64,000 nucleotides of DNA, taken from Lysinibacillus sp. OF-1 (GTDB lineage: Bacteria > Bacillota > Bacilli > Bacillales_A > Planococcaceae). The translations under genes were made by a program, and so were the position numbers. Location of the stretch: NCBI RefSeq assembly GCF_028356935.1, contig NZ_CP102798.1:1054001-1118000 (forward strand), given 5' to 3'. The notes under the pieces are model-generated. The model made no database searches and was not told the origin of the DNA. It saw only the letters and a list, made by a program, of their open reading frames with translations. Shown piece after piece: positions 1 through 7,349 of this stretch. Numbering within the stretch: position 1 is the stretch's first letter; the number at the start of each line of letters is the position of its first letter.

Positions 1-22
1 TGCTATAAAAGTATCAACTTTT
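1..22. repeat. First copy of a 22-bp direct repeat
   Basis: These 22 bases recur exactly at 490-511. At the second site they form the loop and 3' arm of a terminator-like hairpin, so this copy may be the 3' half of a similar hairpin whose 5' arm lies left of the window. The two copies bracket a gene-free, repeat-like segment. Whether this is a duplicated terminator or the edge of an inserted block cannot be decided without the upstream sequence. Confidence 0.6.
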
Positions 23-61
23 CATCTTGTTGAAAAAAGGTGATGTCAATAGCAGAAAAAG

Positions 62-432
62 AACCTTTCGCAAGGCGAGGGGTTGATTTCCGTTCCGCCA
101 GACTCCTTTCCAGGGGGCGTCCGACGAGCCGCTTCACTCACTGCGTTTCGCTCCAGGGTCTCACCTGCTAATTCCCCTAGGAGTGACGCTGGCTCCACTC
201 CAATCTATACTAGCCGAAGCGATCAAAATAGCTCATTATTTGTATAATTAAAGAAAAGAGGCTCTTCAATGTGGAGAAGTGATGAGTGACAACACCTCTA
301 CATAAAATGAGTAGTGAACATCTACATTTTATTTGAAAACCTTTGCTAAAAAGAAACATTGGCGTGGAAGGCTACTTGACTCCCTTGGGATAGCGAGACA
401 GGCAAGCAATAGCCTGTAACGGAAATCCATTT
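62..432. repeat. Probable dispersed intergenic repeat element, non-coding
   Basis: This segment is visibly richer in G+C than its surroundings and has no convincing ORF. It is bounded by a 10-bp inverted repeat, GATTTCCGTT at 85-94 and AACGGAAATC at 418-427. It holds a GGAGTG/CACTCC hairpin at 180-201 and an ATAAAATG/CATTTTAT pairing near 303-333. Words such as the GGAAATC ends and the GACTCC blocks resemble long intergenic repeats I remember from Bacillus and Lysinibacillus genomes; that link is from memory. No transposase is present, so it would be a non-autonomous or structural repeat. Confidence 0.45.
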
Positions 433-481
433 TCACCTTTCACAAAAATTCTATGGATGGTTTTGTTTTTCAACACTATGC

Positions 482-515
482 AAAGTTGATGCTATAAAAG
501 TATCAACTTTTTTAT
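482..515. terminator. Rho-independent terminator-like hairpin containing the second 22-bp repeat copy
   Basis: The arms AAAGTTGAT (482-490) and ATCAACTTT (502-510) pair perfectly over 9 bp around an 11-base loop and run into T residues. The A-rich left flank could make it work in both directions. It insulates the GGDEF gene from whatever lies to the left. Confidence 0.5.
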
Positions 516-554
516 TTATCAAAAAAATTTCGACCTACTTGTATTTTTCATTCT

Positions 555-582
555 TTAGACGATACATATAGAACATTATATA
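555..582 (+). promoter_or_regulatory. Weak sigma-A-like promoter candidate for the GGDEF gene
   Basis: TAGACG (555-560) and TATATA (577-582) are 16 bases apart and lie about 30 bases before the start codon. Each box matches the consensus at about 4 of 6 positions, so this is tentative. Confidence 0.25.
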
Positions 583-611
583 ACTGAAAGCGGACAATAG
601 GAGCGAGTATT

Positions 612-1817
612 ATGAAAAATCAAGAAAAAATAGCTTTTTCTATTCGCAAAGAAATGGTTCAGTCGAATTTAAAAGGGATGAGAACAGTTGCTTGGTCACT
701 TATGTATGTATCGGCTATTATTTCCCTTATTCATTATGGAGAGGTTTTCTTTGTCAAAGCAGAAAGAGCCATGGTCCCCGTCTATATTGCCATTCATATC
801 GCCATGTTTTATATAGATATAGCCGTATTGTTATTTGTTAGGGAAAAACGAATTCACATTACCTCTGTTAATATACAGAAGTATGAACACCTAGTTGTTA
901 TTTATATTTACACGATTATGCTATTGATTACGGCAATTTCGGTAATGGATGTTTATTTCTTTCATCATGCAGCATTATATGAGGTGATTTTAATCATTAT
1001 TTGTACGGTATTTGCATTACCTTTACGAAAAATTAGTTGGATTATTTTACTTTCTGCACCAGCAATTATTGCGAGTACATATTTGAGTGTTGGCATGTCC
1101 AGTGAGAATATTAAAGTCATATTACCGATGTCTCTTTTAATTCCGATTGGTATCATAATTCAATATCAGACCTACAAGGTTCGAAAACAAATAACTACAC
1201 AGCATATTTTATTGGATGAAGAAATGATCAAAACGAAACAATTATCAGAGCTGCTAGCTGTTAAAAATAAAGCATTAGCAGAGCAAGCACTAAAAGATCC
1301 TTTAACGAATCTGCCAAATCGACGAGCATTTAATCAGCAATTGACTAAAATAGGACATCAGCTTCATCAACCACAAACATTAACGGTAATGATGATTGAT
1401 ATTGATTATTTTAAAAAGTTTAATGATTACTATGGACATATACAGGGTGACGCGGTCATTGTTAAAGTAGCCTCCTTATTGGCGGAAATTGCAGAGAAGT
1501 ATCAGGCGTTTGTTGCTCGTTGGGGTGGAGAAGAATTTATTATGATTAGTCAGCATACTGAGAAGTTTGCTGAGCCTATATGTGAAGAAATTTTAAAGGA
1601 AGTGCGTGACTTAAAGATTCCACATAGGCAATCAGATATTGTTCAATACGTAACGGTTAGTATTGGAATGTGTCATGCTAACCTGACAATGTATGAGCAT
1701 TTACAAACATGCTGTGATATTGCTGACCAAGCGTTATATTTAGCTAAGCAGAACGGACGAAATAACTATTTTCGTAAAATGGCAATTTTTGACGGAAAGG
1801 AAAATGCGTCTATTTGA
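612..1817 (+). CDS. Membrane-anchored GGDEF diguanylate cyclase
   Basis: This 401-residue protein should make cyclic di-GMP from two GTP at the membrane. About six hydrophobic segments fill residues 27-185. A short linker helix follows, then a GGDEF domain from about residue 229 (DPLTNLPNRR) to the end. The active-site motif is intact as GGEEF at 305-309, and the substrate-binding FKKFNDYYGH stretch is at 267-276. The usual RxxD product-inhibition site just before GGEEF is absent; the aligned residues read KYQA. The ATG has an AGGAG about 8 bases upstream. It is monocistronic between a hairpin and the yloU promoter. Catalytic competence is inferred from motifs; the sensory input is unknown, and the N-terminal membrane part matches no sensor family I recognise. 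Confidence 0.9.
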   Translation: MKNQEKIAFSIRKEMVQSNLKGMRTVAWSLMYVSAIISLIHYGEVFFVKAERAMVPVYIAIHIAMFYIDIAVLLFVREKRIHITSVNIQKYEHLVVIYIYTIMLLITAISVMDVYFFHHAALYEVILIIICTVFALPLRKISWIILLSAPAIIASTYLSVGMSSENIKVILPMSLLIPIGIIIQYQTYKVRKQITTQHILLDEEMIKTKQLSELLAVKNKALAEQALKDPLTNLPNRRAFNQQLTKIGHQLHQPQTLTVMMIDIDYFKKFNDYYGHIQGDAVIVKVASLLAEIAEKYQAFVARWGGEEFIMISQHTEKFAEPICEEILKEVRDLKIPHRQSDIVQYVTVSIGMCHANLTMYEHLQTCCDIADQALYLAKQNGRNNYFRKMAIFDGKENASI

Positions 1818-1860
1818 AGTCAGAAAACGTTGCTATAAAGCCTTTCTATACTGCCTTAGG

Positions 1861-1890
1861 TTGCTTAAATTATAACGAAAGTGTTACAAT
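1861..1890 (+). promoter_or_regulatory. Sigma-A-type promoter for yloU-fakA
   Basis: TTGCTT (1861-1866) and TACAAT (1885-1890) are 18 bases apart, and transcription would begin shortly before the yloU Shine-Dalgarno at 1912-1918. Confidence 0.6.
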
Positions 1891-1925
1891 ATACTTTAGT
1901 CAAAAAGAGCCAAGGAGGCATTCCT

Positions 1926-2285
1926 ATGTCAATTGAATTAAACAATGAATTCGGCCAAATTGATATTTCAACAGATGTACTTGCACAAATTGCTGGTGGT
2001 GCTGCTGTAGAATGCTACGGTATTGTTGGCATGGCATCTAAACATCAAATTCGTGATGGTCTAACTGATATTTTACGTAAAGAAAACTTCGCAAAAGGTG
2101 TTGTTATTCGACAACAGGACGACGATTTACATATAGATATGTACATTATTGTTAGTTACGGGACAAAAATTTCGGAAGTTGCTTACCAAGTGCAATCGAA
2201 AGTGAAATATACAGTAGATAAAACATTAGGTATGAGCGTAAAATCTGTCAATATCTTTGTACAGGGCGTTCGTGTAGCGAATTAA
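1926..2285 (+). CDS. yloU: Asp23/Gls24 family envelope-stress protein YloU
   Basis: This 119-residue protein belongs to the Asp23/Gls24 family, small cytoplasmic proteins linked to the cell envelope and alkaline stress. It starts MSIELNNEFGQIDIS and has the family pattern of an early beta strand, an AGGAAVECYGIVGM segment and a C-terminal QGV ending. An in-frame start at 1881 would add 15 residues, but AAGGAGG at 1912-1918 sits 7 bases before the ATG at 1926 and the promoter covers the upstream start, so 1926 is preferred. It is followed 18 bases later by fakA, as in B. subtilis yloU-yloV. Its exact function is unknown. Confidence 0.88.
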   Translation: MSIELNNEFGQIDISTDVLAQIAGGAAVECYGIVGMASKHQIRDGLTDILRKENFAKGVVIRQQDDDLHIDMYIIVSYGTKISEVAYQVQSKVKYTVDKTLGMSVKSVNIFVQGVRVAN

Positions 2286-2303
2286 GAGGAGGAACTAAAT
2301 CGA

Positions 2304-3953
2304 ATGCAGTCTTTAGACGGTATAAAGTTTGCTGAAATGGTACAAATGGGTGCGCATCATCTATACCAAAATGCAAATTATGTAGATTCATTAAATGTAT
2401 TCCCAGTACCGGACGGTGATACAGGGACTAATATGAACTTATCGATGACATCTGGCGCAAAGGAAACAGAACTTGCCGCTTCAGAACATATTGGTAAAAC
2501 AGCACAGGCATTATCAAAAGGTCTTTTAATGGGTGCGCGCGGAAATTCAGGCGTTATTCTATCGCAATTATTCCGAGGCTTTGGGAAGTTTATTGAAAAA
2601 GAAGCAACCATTGATGCAAAAGGCTTTGCAGCGGCTTTCCAAGCGGGTGTTGATACAGCTTATAAAGCTGTTATGAAACCTGTAGAAGGAACTATTTTAA
2701 CAGTAGCACGTGAGGCGGCAAAAAAAGGTGTAGAAGTGGCAGAAACTGAAACCGATATCATTGCCGTGATGGAAGCTTTTACAGCAGAAGCAAAGGCTTC
2801 ATTAGATCGCACACCTGAATTGCTACCTGTTTTAAAAGAGGTCGGTGTTGTGGATAGTGGTGGTCAGGGCTTACTATTTGTGTATGAAGGGTTTCTAGCC
2901 TCTTTAAAAGGTGAGCCTCTTCCAGAGAAAAATGATGCGACCTTAGATGATTTAATCAATGCAGAGCATCATAGAGTACAGGATTTCATGAATACTGAAG
3001 ATATTGAATTTGGCTATTGTACTGAAATAATGGTGCGTTTAGAAGAAGGGAAAGAACCTTTCGATGAGGAGCATTTCCGTAATGAATTAAATCCTTTTGG
3101 GGATTCTTTGCTTGTGATCTCCGATGAAGAAATTGCGAAAGTTCATATCCATTCTGAGCAACCAGGTTCTGTTTTATCAATCGGACAAAAATACGGTAGT
3201 CTTATTAAAATAAAAGTTGATAATATGCGTGAGCAGCATTCAGCGATTGTTGGTGAGGAGCATAAAGCACCAACGACTGCCAAAAAAGTAGAAAAACATC
3301 CGTATGCTATCGTAACGATTGCGATGGGTGAGGGTGTGGCAGAATTATTGCGCTCTATCGGTGCTTCATATGTCATTGAAGGTGGTCAAACAATGAACCC
3401 TTCAACTGAAGATATCGTTAAAGCCGTACAAGAAATCGGTGCAGAAAAAGTATTAATCTTACCGAATAATAAAAATATCGTTATGGCAGCAGAGCAAGCG
3501 GTTGAACTATTAGAGATTGACGCAGCGGTTGTTCCTACGAAGACGATTCCACAAGGGATGGCAGCGATTTTAGCGTTTAACCCTGAAGCAGCTGTTGATC
3601 TAAATAAAAAGACAATGTCCGATGCATTTGCTAATGTGAAGACAGGTCAAGTAACCTATGCAGTGCGTGATACATCTATTGATGGTGTGGAAATCCGTAA
3701 AGATGATTTTATGGCATTAGCAGAAGGTAAAATTGTCCTTTCTACACCAGCATTAAAGGATGCAGCAGAAAAGGTAATCACAGATTTAGTCGATGAAGAT
3801 GCTGAGATAGTTACAGTGATCTATGGCGAAGATACAACTGAACAGGCTGCTTCAGCATTAGCAGCTTTCATTGAAGAGAACTATCCAGATGTAGAAGTTG
3901 AATTATTTGATGGTAAACAAGGGTTATATCCATATATTATTTCAGTAGAATAA
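2304..3953 (+). CDS. fakA: Fatty acid kinase catalytic subunit FakA (DAK2 family, YloV)
   Basis: FakA phosphorylates fatty acids held by FakB (DegV-family) carriers, feeding exogenous fatty acids into phospholipid synthesis by way of PlsX/PlsY. The 549 residues begin with a DhaL-type kinase domain whose nucleotide/Mg motif DGDTGTN is at 37-43, followed by an RGNSGVILSQ loop near 78. The C-terminal half is the conserved YloV part. The length is normal for the family. The Shine-Dalgarno AGAGGAGG precedes the ATG, and a strong terminator follows. It forms a two-gene unit with yloU. No fakB is visible in the window. The plsX product of the FapR cluster acts next to it in the same pathway. Confidence 0.92.
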   Translation: MQSLDGIKFAEMVQMGAHHLYQNANYVDSLNVFPVPDGDTGTNMNLSMTSGAKETELAASEHIGKTAQALSKGLLMGARGNSGVILSQLFRGFGKFIEKEATIDAKGFAAAFQAGVDTAYKAVMKPVEGTILTVAREAAKKGVEVAETETDIIAVMEAFTAEAKASLDRTPELLPVLKEVGVVDSGGQGLLFVYEGFLASLKGEPLPEKNDATLDDLINAEHHRVQDFMNTEDIEFGYCTEIMVRLEEGKEPFDEEHFRNELNPFGDSLLVISDEEIAKVHIHSEQPGSVLSIGQKYGSLIKIKVDNMREQHSAIVGEEHKAPTTAKKVEKHPYAIVTIAMGEGVAELLRSIGASYVIEGGQTMNPSTEDIVKAVQEIGAEKVLILPNNKNIVMAAEQAVELLEIDAAVVPTKTIPQGMAAILAFNPEAAVDLNKKTMSDAFANVKTGQVTYAVRDTSIDGVEIRKDDFMALAEGKIVLSTPALKDAAEKVITDLVDEDAEIVTVIYGEDTTEQAASALAAFIEENYPDVEVELFDGKQGLYPYIISVE

Positions 3954-3981
3954 TTACATGCTACTTTGCTATTCCGTAAAG

Positions 3982-4013
3982 AAAGCAGTGCACAAAACGT
4001 GTACTGCTTTTGT
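3982..4013 (+). terminator. Rho-independent terminator after fakA
   Basis: Arms 3982-3993 and 3999-4010 form a 12-bp stem with one G-U pair around a five-base loop, followed by a T-rich tract. It ends the yloU-fakA transcript. Confidence 0.8.
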
Positions 4014-4304
4014 TTATGCTACAAAGAAGAGGATGTATAATATTTAGTAAAAACGTGCTAAATATGAACAGCTAGATGTACGTGTCCAGAGGATAAAAAA
4101 TTTGGAATTATTGGAATATCAACTGTTTTATTGATGTGTATATATGGTGTGGACAAAAAATAAACCTATATAGTTACTATAAATTATAGTAGTGGTAATT
4201 TTCTGAAAGTTGATAAATTAAATGCTTTACTTTTATAGTAGCTATCAAGCATGATATAAGTAAAAATAAATATTATTATATGAATAGAATAGAGGGGTGT
4301 TTGT
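4014..4304. other. Gene-free AT-rich spacer before sdaAB with a near-palindrome
   Basis: No ORF with a ribosome binding site is visible here. The near-palindrome ACTATAAATTATAGT lies around 4176-4190, and a related ATAGTAGCTAT lies around 4235-4245. They could be an operator for sdaAB or simply AT-rich chance. I could not place a well-spaced -35/-10 pair: TTTACT at 4226-4231 is too far from the AT-rich stretch at 4253-4260. No riboswitch pattern was recognised. Confidence 0.3.
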
Positions 4305-4967
4305 ATGAAGTTTACTTCAGTATTTGATATTATTGGACCAGTCATGATTGGGCCTTCCTCCTCTCATACGGCAGGTGCAGCTCGCATTGGGCGTGTTGCA
4401 AGGGATTTATTTGGTAGACAACCTAAATGGGCAAAAATTCATTTATATGGATCATTTGCTGAAACGTATAGAGGACATGGTACAGATGTTGCGATAGTGG
4501 GGGGCCTATTAGATTACGATACATTTGATGACCGTATTAAAATAGCATTTGAAGAGGCCGAAAAAGTGGGATTAGAATATGAATTTATTCCCGAAACGGC
4601 TAATACGGAGCATCCCAATACAGCTCGGCTTGTCATTGGAGACGATGAAGGGGAAATGTCTGTAGTTGGTATTTCGATTGGTGGCGGAAAAATTGAAATC
4701 AGTGAAGTCAATGGTTTTAAGCTACGTTTAACAGGTGGTATGCCAGCAATTCTTGTTGTGCATGATGATCGTGCTGGCTGTATTGCCAATGTAGCCAATT
4801 GTTTAGCAATGCATGAAGTCAATATTGGGCATATGGAAGTTTCACGTATAGAACGTGGTTTAACAGCTCTAATGGTGATTGAAATTGATCAAAACATTGA
4901 AGATAAGGTGCTACAGCAAATATCTTTAATTCCACATATTACAAAGGTTTCTAAAATTAATAACTAA
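4305..4967 (+). CDS. sdaAB: L-serine dehydratase, beta subunit
   Basis: This is the beta chain of the two-subunit iron-sulfur L-serine ammonia-lyase, which converts serine to pyruvate and ammonia in the cytoplasm. The 220 residues open with FDIIGPVMIGPSSSHTAGA, the serine dehydratase beta signature, and end with an ACT-type regulatory domain (about 148-220). The start has a GAGGGG Shine-Dalgarno. The alpha subunit begins 15 bases downstream, so the two are translated together. Pyruvate from serine would support growth on amino acids. Confidence 0.95.
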   Translation: MKFTSVFDIIGPVMIGPSSSHTAGAARIGRVARDLFGRQPKWAKIHLYGSFAETYRGHGTDVAIVGGLLDYDTFDDRIKIAFEEAEKVGLEYEFIPETANTEHPNTARLVIGDDEGEMSVVGISIGGGKIEISEVNGFKLRLTGGMPAILVVHDDRAGCIANVANCLAMHEVNIGHMEVSRIERGLTALMVIEIDQNIEDKVLQQISLIPHITKVSKINN

Positions 4968-4981
4968 GGGGGTGTCCCAAA

Positions 4982-5890
4982 ATGGACGTTTTATTTCATA
5001 ATGTTCGTGAGCTTGTAGAACGAGCAGAGCAAGAAGGAAAATTAATATCAGAAATCATGATCGAACAGGAAATATTGATTACTGGCAGAACGCGAGAAGA
5101 AATCATCCAACAAATGGATCGAAATCTAACCGTGATGGAAGAAGCCATTGAACGAGGATTACAAGGTGTGCAATCAGTAACAGGTTTAACTGGTGGGGAC
5201 GCCGTATTGCTTCAAAATTATATTGCGCAAGGAAAATCACTATCAGGTGATTTATTATTAGATGCTGTAAGCAAAGCCGTTGCAACAAATGAAGTAAATG
5301 CAGCGATGGGAACAATATGTGCAACGCCGACAGCGGGTTCTGCAGGTGTTGTACCAGGAACGCTTTTTGCAGTGAAAAATAAATTAAATCCAACTCGTGA
5401 GCAAATGATCCGTTATTTATTTACGTCAGGAGCTTTTGGGTTTGTGGTTGCGAATAACGCTTCCATTTCAGGTGCTGCTGGTGGTTGTCAGGCAGAAGTT
5501 GGTTCTGCTGCAGGAATGGCTGCTGCTGCCATTGTTGAAATGGCTGGAGGTACGCCACAGCAATGTTCGGAAGCATTTGCCATTACCTTAAAAAATATGC
5601 TTGGTCTTGTCTGTGATCCAGTAGCAGGTCTTGTTGAAGTACCATGTGTCAAACGTAATGCCATGGGTGCATCTAACTCGCTAGTAGCGGCAGATATGGC
5701 ACTTGCAGGTGTAACAAGTCGTATTCCCTGTGATGAAGTAATTGGCGCTATGTATCGCATTGGACAATCCATGAGTCCGAATCTGAAAGAGACTGCACGA
5801 GGCGGTCTAGCGGCAACACCAACAGGAAAGGCTATTAGTAAAGCTATACTTGAAAATGGTGGCCTACAAAGTATTAAAGCTCTTCAATAA
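4982..5890 (+). CDS. sdaAA: L-serine dehydratase, alpha subunit (4Fe-4S)
   Basis: This is the catalytic alpha chain of the iron-sulfur serine dehydratase. The 302 residues carry the expected cysteines at about 169, 211 and 222, the last two in CDPVAGLVEVPC, which hold the oxygen-sensitive 4Fe-4S cluster that dehydrates serine. An ATPTAGSAG loop lies near 115-122. The length matches the B. subtilis subunit. GGGGGTG precedes the ATG. A clear terminator follows, closing the sdaAB-sdaAA pair. Confidence 0.95.
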   Translation: MDVLFHNVRELVERAEQEGKLISEIMIEQEILITGRTREEIIQQMDRNLTVMEEAIERGLQGVQSVTGLTGGDAVLLQNYIAQGKSLSGDLLLDAVSKAVATNEVNAAMGTICATPTAGSAGVVPGTLFAVKNKLNPTREQMIRYLFTSGAFGFVVANNASISGAAGGCQAEVGSAAGMAAAAIVEMAGGTPQQCSEAFAITLKNMLGLVCDPVAGLVEVPCVKRNAMGASNSLVAADMALAGVTSRIPCDEVIGAMYRIGQSMSPNLKETARGGLAATPTGKAISKAILENGGLQSIKALQ

Positions 5891-5900
5891 AACTGGTGAA

Positions 5901-5932
5901 ACATGCTATCTAAAAAGGTAGCATGTTTTTAT
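5901..5932 (+). terminator. Rho-independent terminator after sdaAA
   Basis: ACATGCTATC (5901-5910) pairs with GGTAGCATGT (5917-5926), 10 bp including one G-U pair, followed by T residues. Confidence 0.8.
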
Positions 5933-5933
5933 A

Positions 5934-5964
5934 TTGGTTTAGTTGCGAATGATTTTAGTATAAT
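5934..5964 (+). promoter_or_regulatory. Possible sigma-A promoter for the amidohydrolase gene
   Basis: A perfect -10 TATAAT (5959-5964) has TTGGTT (5934-5939) 19 bases upstream, slightly long spacing. It lies directly after the sdaAA terminator and about 90 bases before the next start codon. Confidence 0.45.
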
Positions 5965-6054
5965 AAAATAAGCACCCATTTTGTAAGGGGGGCTTTATCA
6001 GACGCTCCATTCCTTTGTAGGAACGCTCAAGGTAAATTAAAAGGAGTTTTTTTA

Positions 6055-7206
6055 GTGGAAATAACTAATCTACCATTTTTAACAAAACAAGCTATAGAGG
6101 ATCGTCGTTATCTTCATCAATATCCAGAGCTTTCTGGACAAGAATTTGAAACAAGTCAATTTATTCGTAAACGATTAGAGCAGCTTCAAATTGAAATATT
6201 AGAGTATGATCCTCCTAGCGTAGTGGCTATGATTCAAGGAACAAAAGGTACGAAGACAATTGCCTTACGAGCAGATATAGATGCCTTACCAATTGTTGAA
6301 GAAGGTGATAAGCCCTATATCTCTCAAAAGCCAGGTGTGGCACATATGTGTGGTCATGATGGGCATACAGCGATTTTATTGGCAGTAGCACAATGGATAG
6401 CGATGAATAAGGAAAAAATCGAGTCAAATATTATGCTTATTTTCCAATCAGCTGAAGAAATCACACCAAGTGGAGCAGATTTTTTAATTCAAAATGGCGT
6501 GCTAGAAAATGTTGATGCTATTTTTGGTATTCATTTATGGCAGGGTTTAGAGAAAGGGAAAATAGGCTTAACGCATGGGCCAATGATGGCTTCGGTCGAT
6601 GATTTTGAAATTGAGATTCAAGGTCATGGTGGACATGGTTCAATGCCACATGAAACGATTGATCCCATTTATATTGCGAGCCATTTAATGCAAGCCTTTC
6701 AGAGTATCATTAGTCGAACAATCAATCCTATTGAGGCTGGCGTTATTACAGTAGGAAATATTCAAGCAGGAACAACGTATAACATTATTCCAGAGACAGC
6801 AAAATTAATAGGAACGATTAGGGCATTAACTCCTGAAACAGTAGCTACCATTCAAGCGAAGATGGTAAGTTTAACAGAAGGGATTTGCCATGCTTTTGGG
6901 GCGAAAGGGACAATCGATTTTATTATAGGGACGCCTCCCCTTATCAATGATCCTCAGCAATCACGCTTCGTAGAATCTATCGTTTGTGAAAATTTTGGGC
7001 AGGATGTATTCGAGCTTGTTGATCCAGTAATGGGGGGCGAGGATTTTTCATATTATCTAAAGCATAGGCCAGGTGCATTTATTTTTGTTGGGATGGGTGG
7101 CGAAAAAAGCCAATATCCACATCATCATCCAAAATTTGATTTAGATGAAGATGTCTTTCCTGATGCCATTAAGCTTTTTATTGACATGATTTTGCAATAT
7201 AAATGA
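6055..7206 (+). CDS. M20-family amidohydrolase (aminoacylase/hippurate hydrolase-like)
   Basis: This 383-residue cytoplasmic metal-dependent amidase probably removes an acyl group from an N-acyl amino acid; the substrate is not evident. The motif MCGHDGH at 98-104 supplies metal-binding residues, SAEE near 131 supplies the catalytic glutamates, and a GGHGSMPH segment starts the dimerisation domain. GGEDFSYYLKHRPGAFIFVG near the C-terminus is typical of the M20D group. It starts at GTG with AAAGGAG at 6040-6046. It has its own likely promoter and terminator. It sits between sdaAA and recG, which I remember as neighbours in B. subtilis, so it looks like a lineage-specific insertion. The family includes IAA-amino acid hydrolases and N-acetyldiaminopimelate deacetylases. 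Confidence 0.85.
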   Translation: MEITNLPFLTKQAIEDRRYLHQYPELSGQEFETSQFIRKRLEQLQIEILEYDPPSVVAMIQGTKGTKTIALRADIDALPIVEEGDKPYISQKPGVAHMCGHDGHTAILLAVAQWIAMNKEKIESNIMLIFQSAEEITPSGADFLIQNGVLENVDAIFGIHLWQGLEKGKIGLTHGPMMASVDDFEIEIQGHGGHGSMPHETIDPIYIASHLMQAFQSIISRTINPIEAGVITVGNIQAGTTYNIIPETAKLIGTIRALTPETVATIQAKMVSLTEGICHAFGAKGTIDFIIGTPPLINDPQQSRFVESIVCENFGQDVFELVDPVMGGEDFSYYLKHRPGAFIFVGMGGEKSQYPHHHPKFDLDEDVFPDAIKLFIDMILQYK

Positions 7207-7217
7207 CAGACGTTTAT

Positions 7218-7246
7218 AACCCTATCATGCATTGATGGGGTTTTTG
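7218..7246 (+). terminator. Rho-independent terminator after the amidohydrolase
   Basis: AACCCTATCA (7218-7227) pairs with TGATGGGGTT (7233-7242), a 10-bp stem with one G-U pair, followed by T residues. Confidence 0.75.
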
Positions 7247-7349
7247 CTTATGTGTAGAGGCTGCGAATTAATATATGATACATTAGATATAGGAAGCTAG
7301 GATGGTTACATAAAGAGTACCACTTGAATGAAGGGAGTTGTGGGATAGG

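Noticed and set aside
62-432. Insertion sequence
   Set aside because: No transposase fragment in any frame and no clear target-site duplication directly at the 10-bp inverted ends; better described as a non-coding repeat.
4014-4304. Riboswitch upstream of the serine dehydratase genes
   Set aside because: No recognisable aptamer core or terminator/antiterminator pair; only short AT-rich palindromes.
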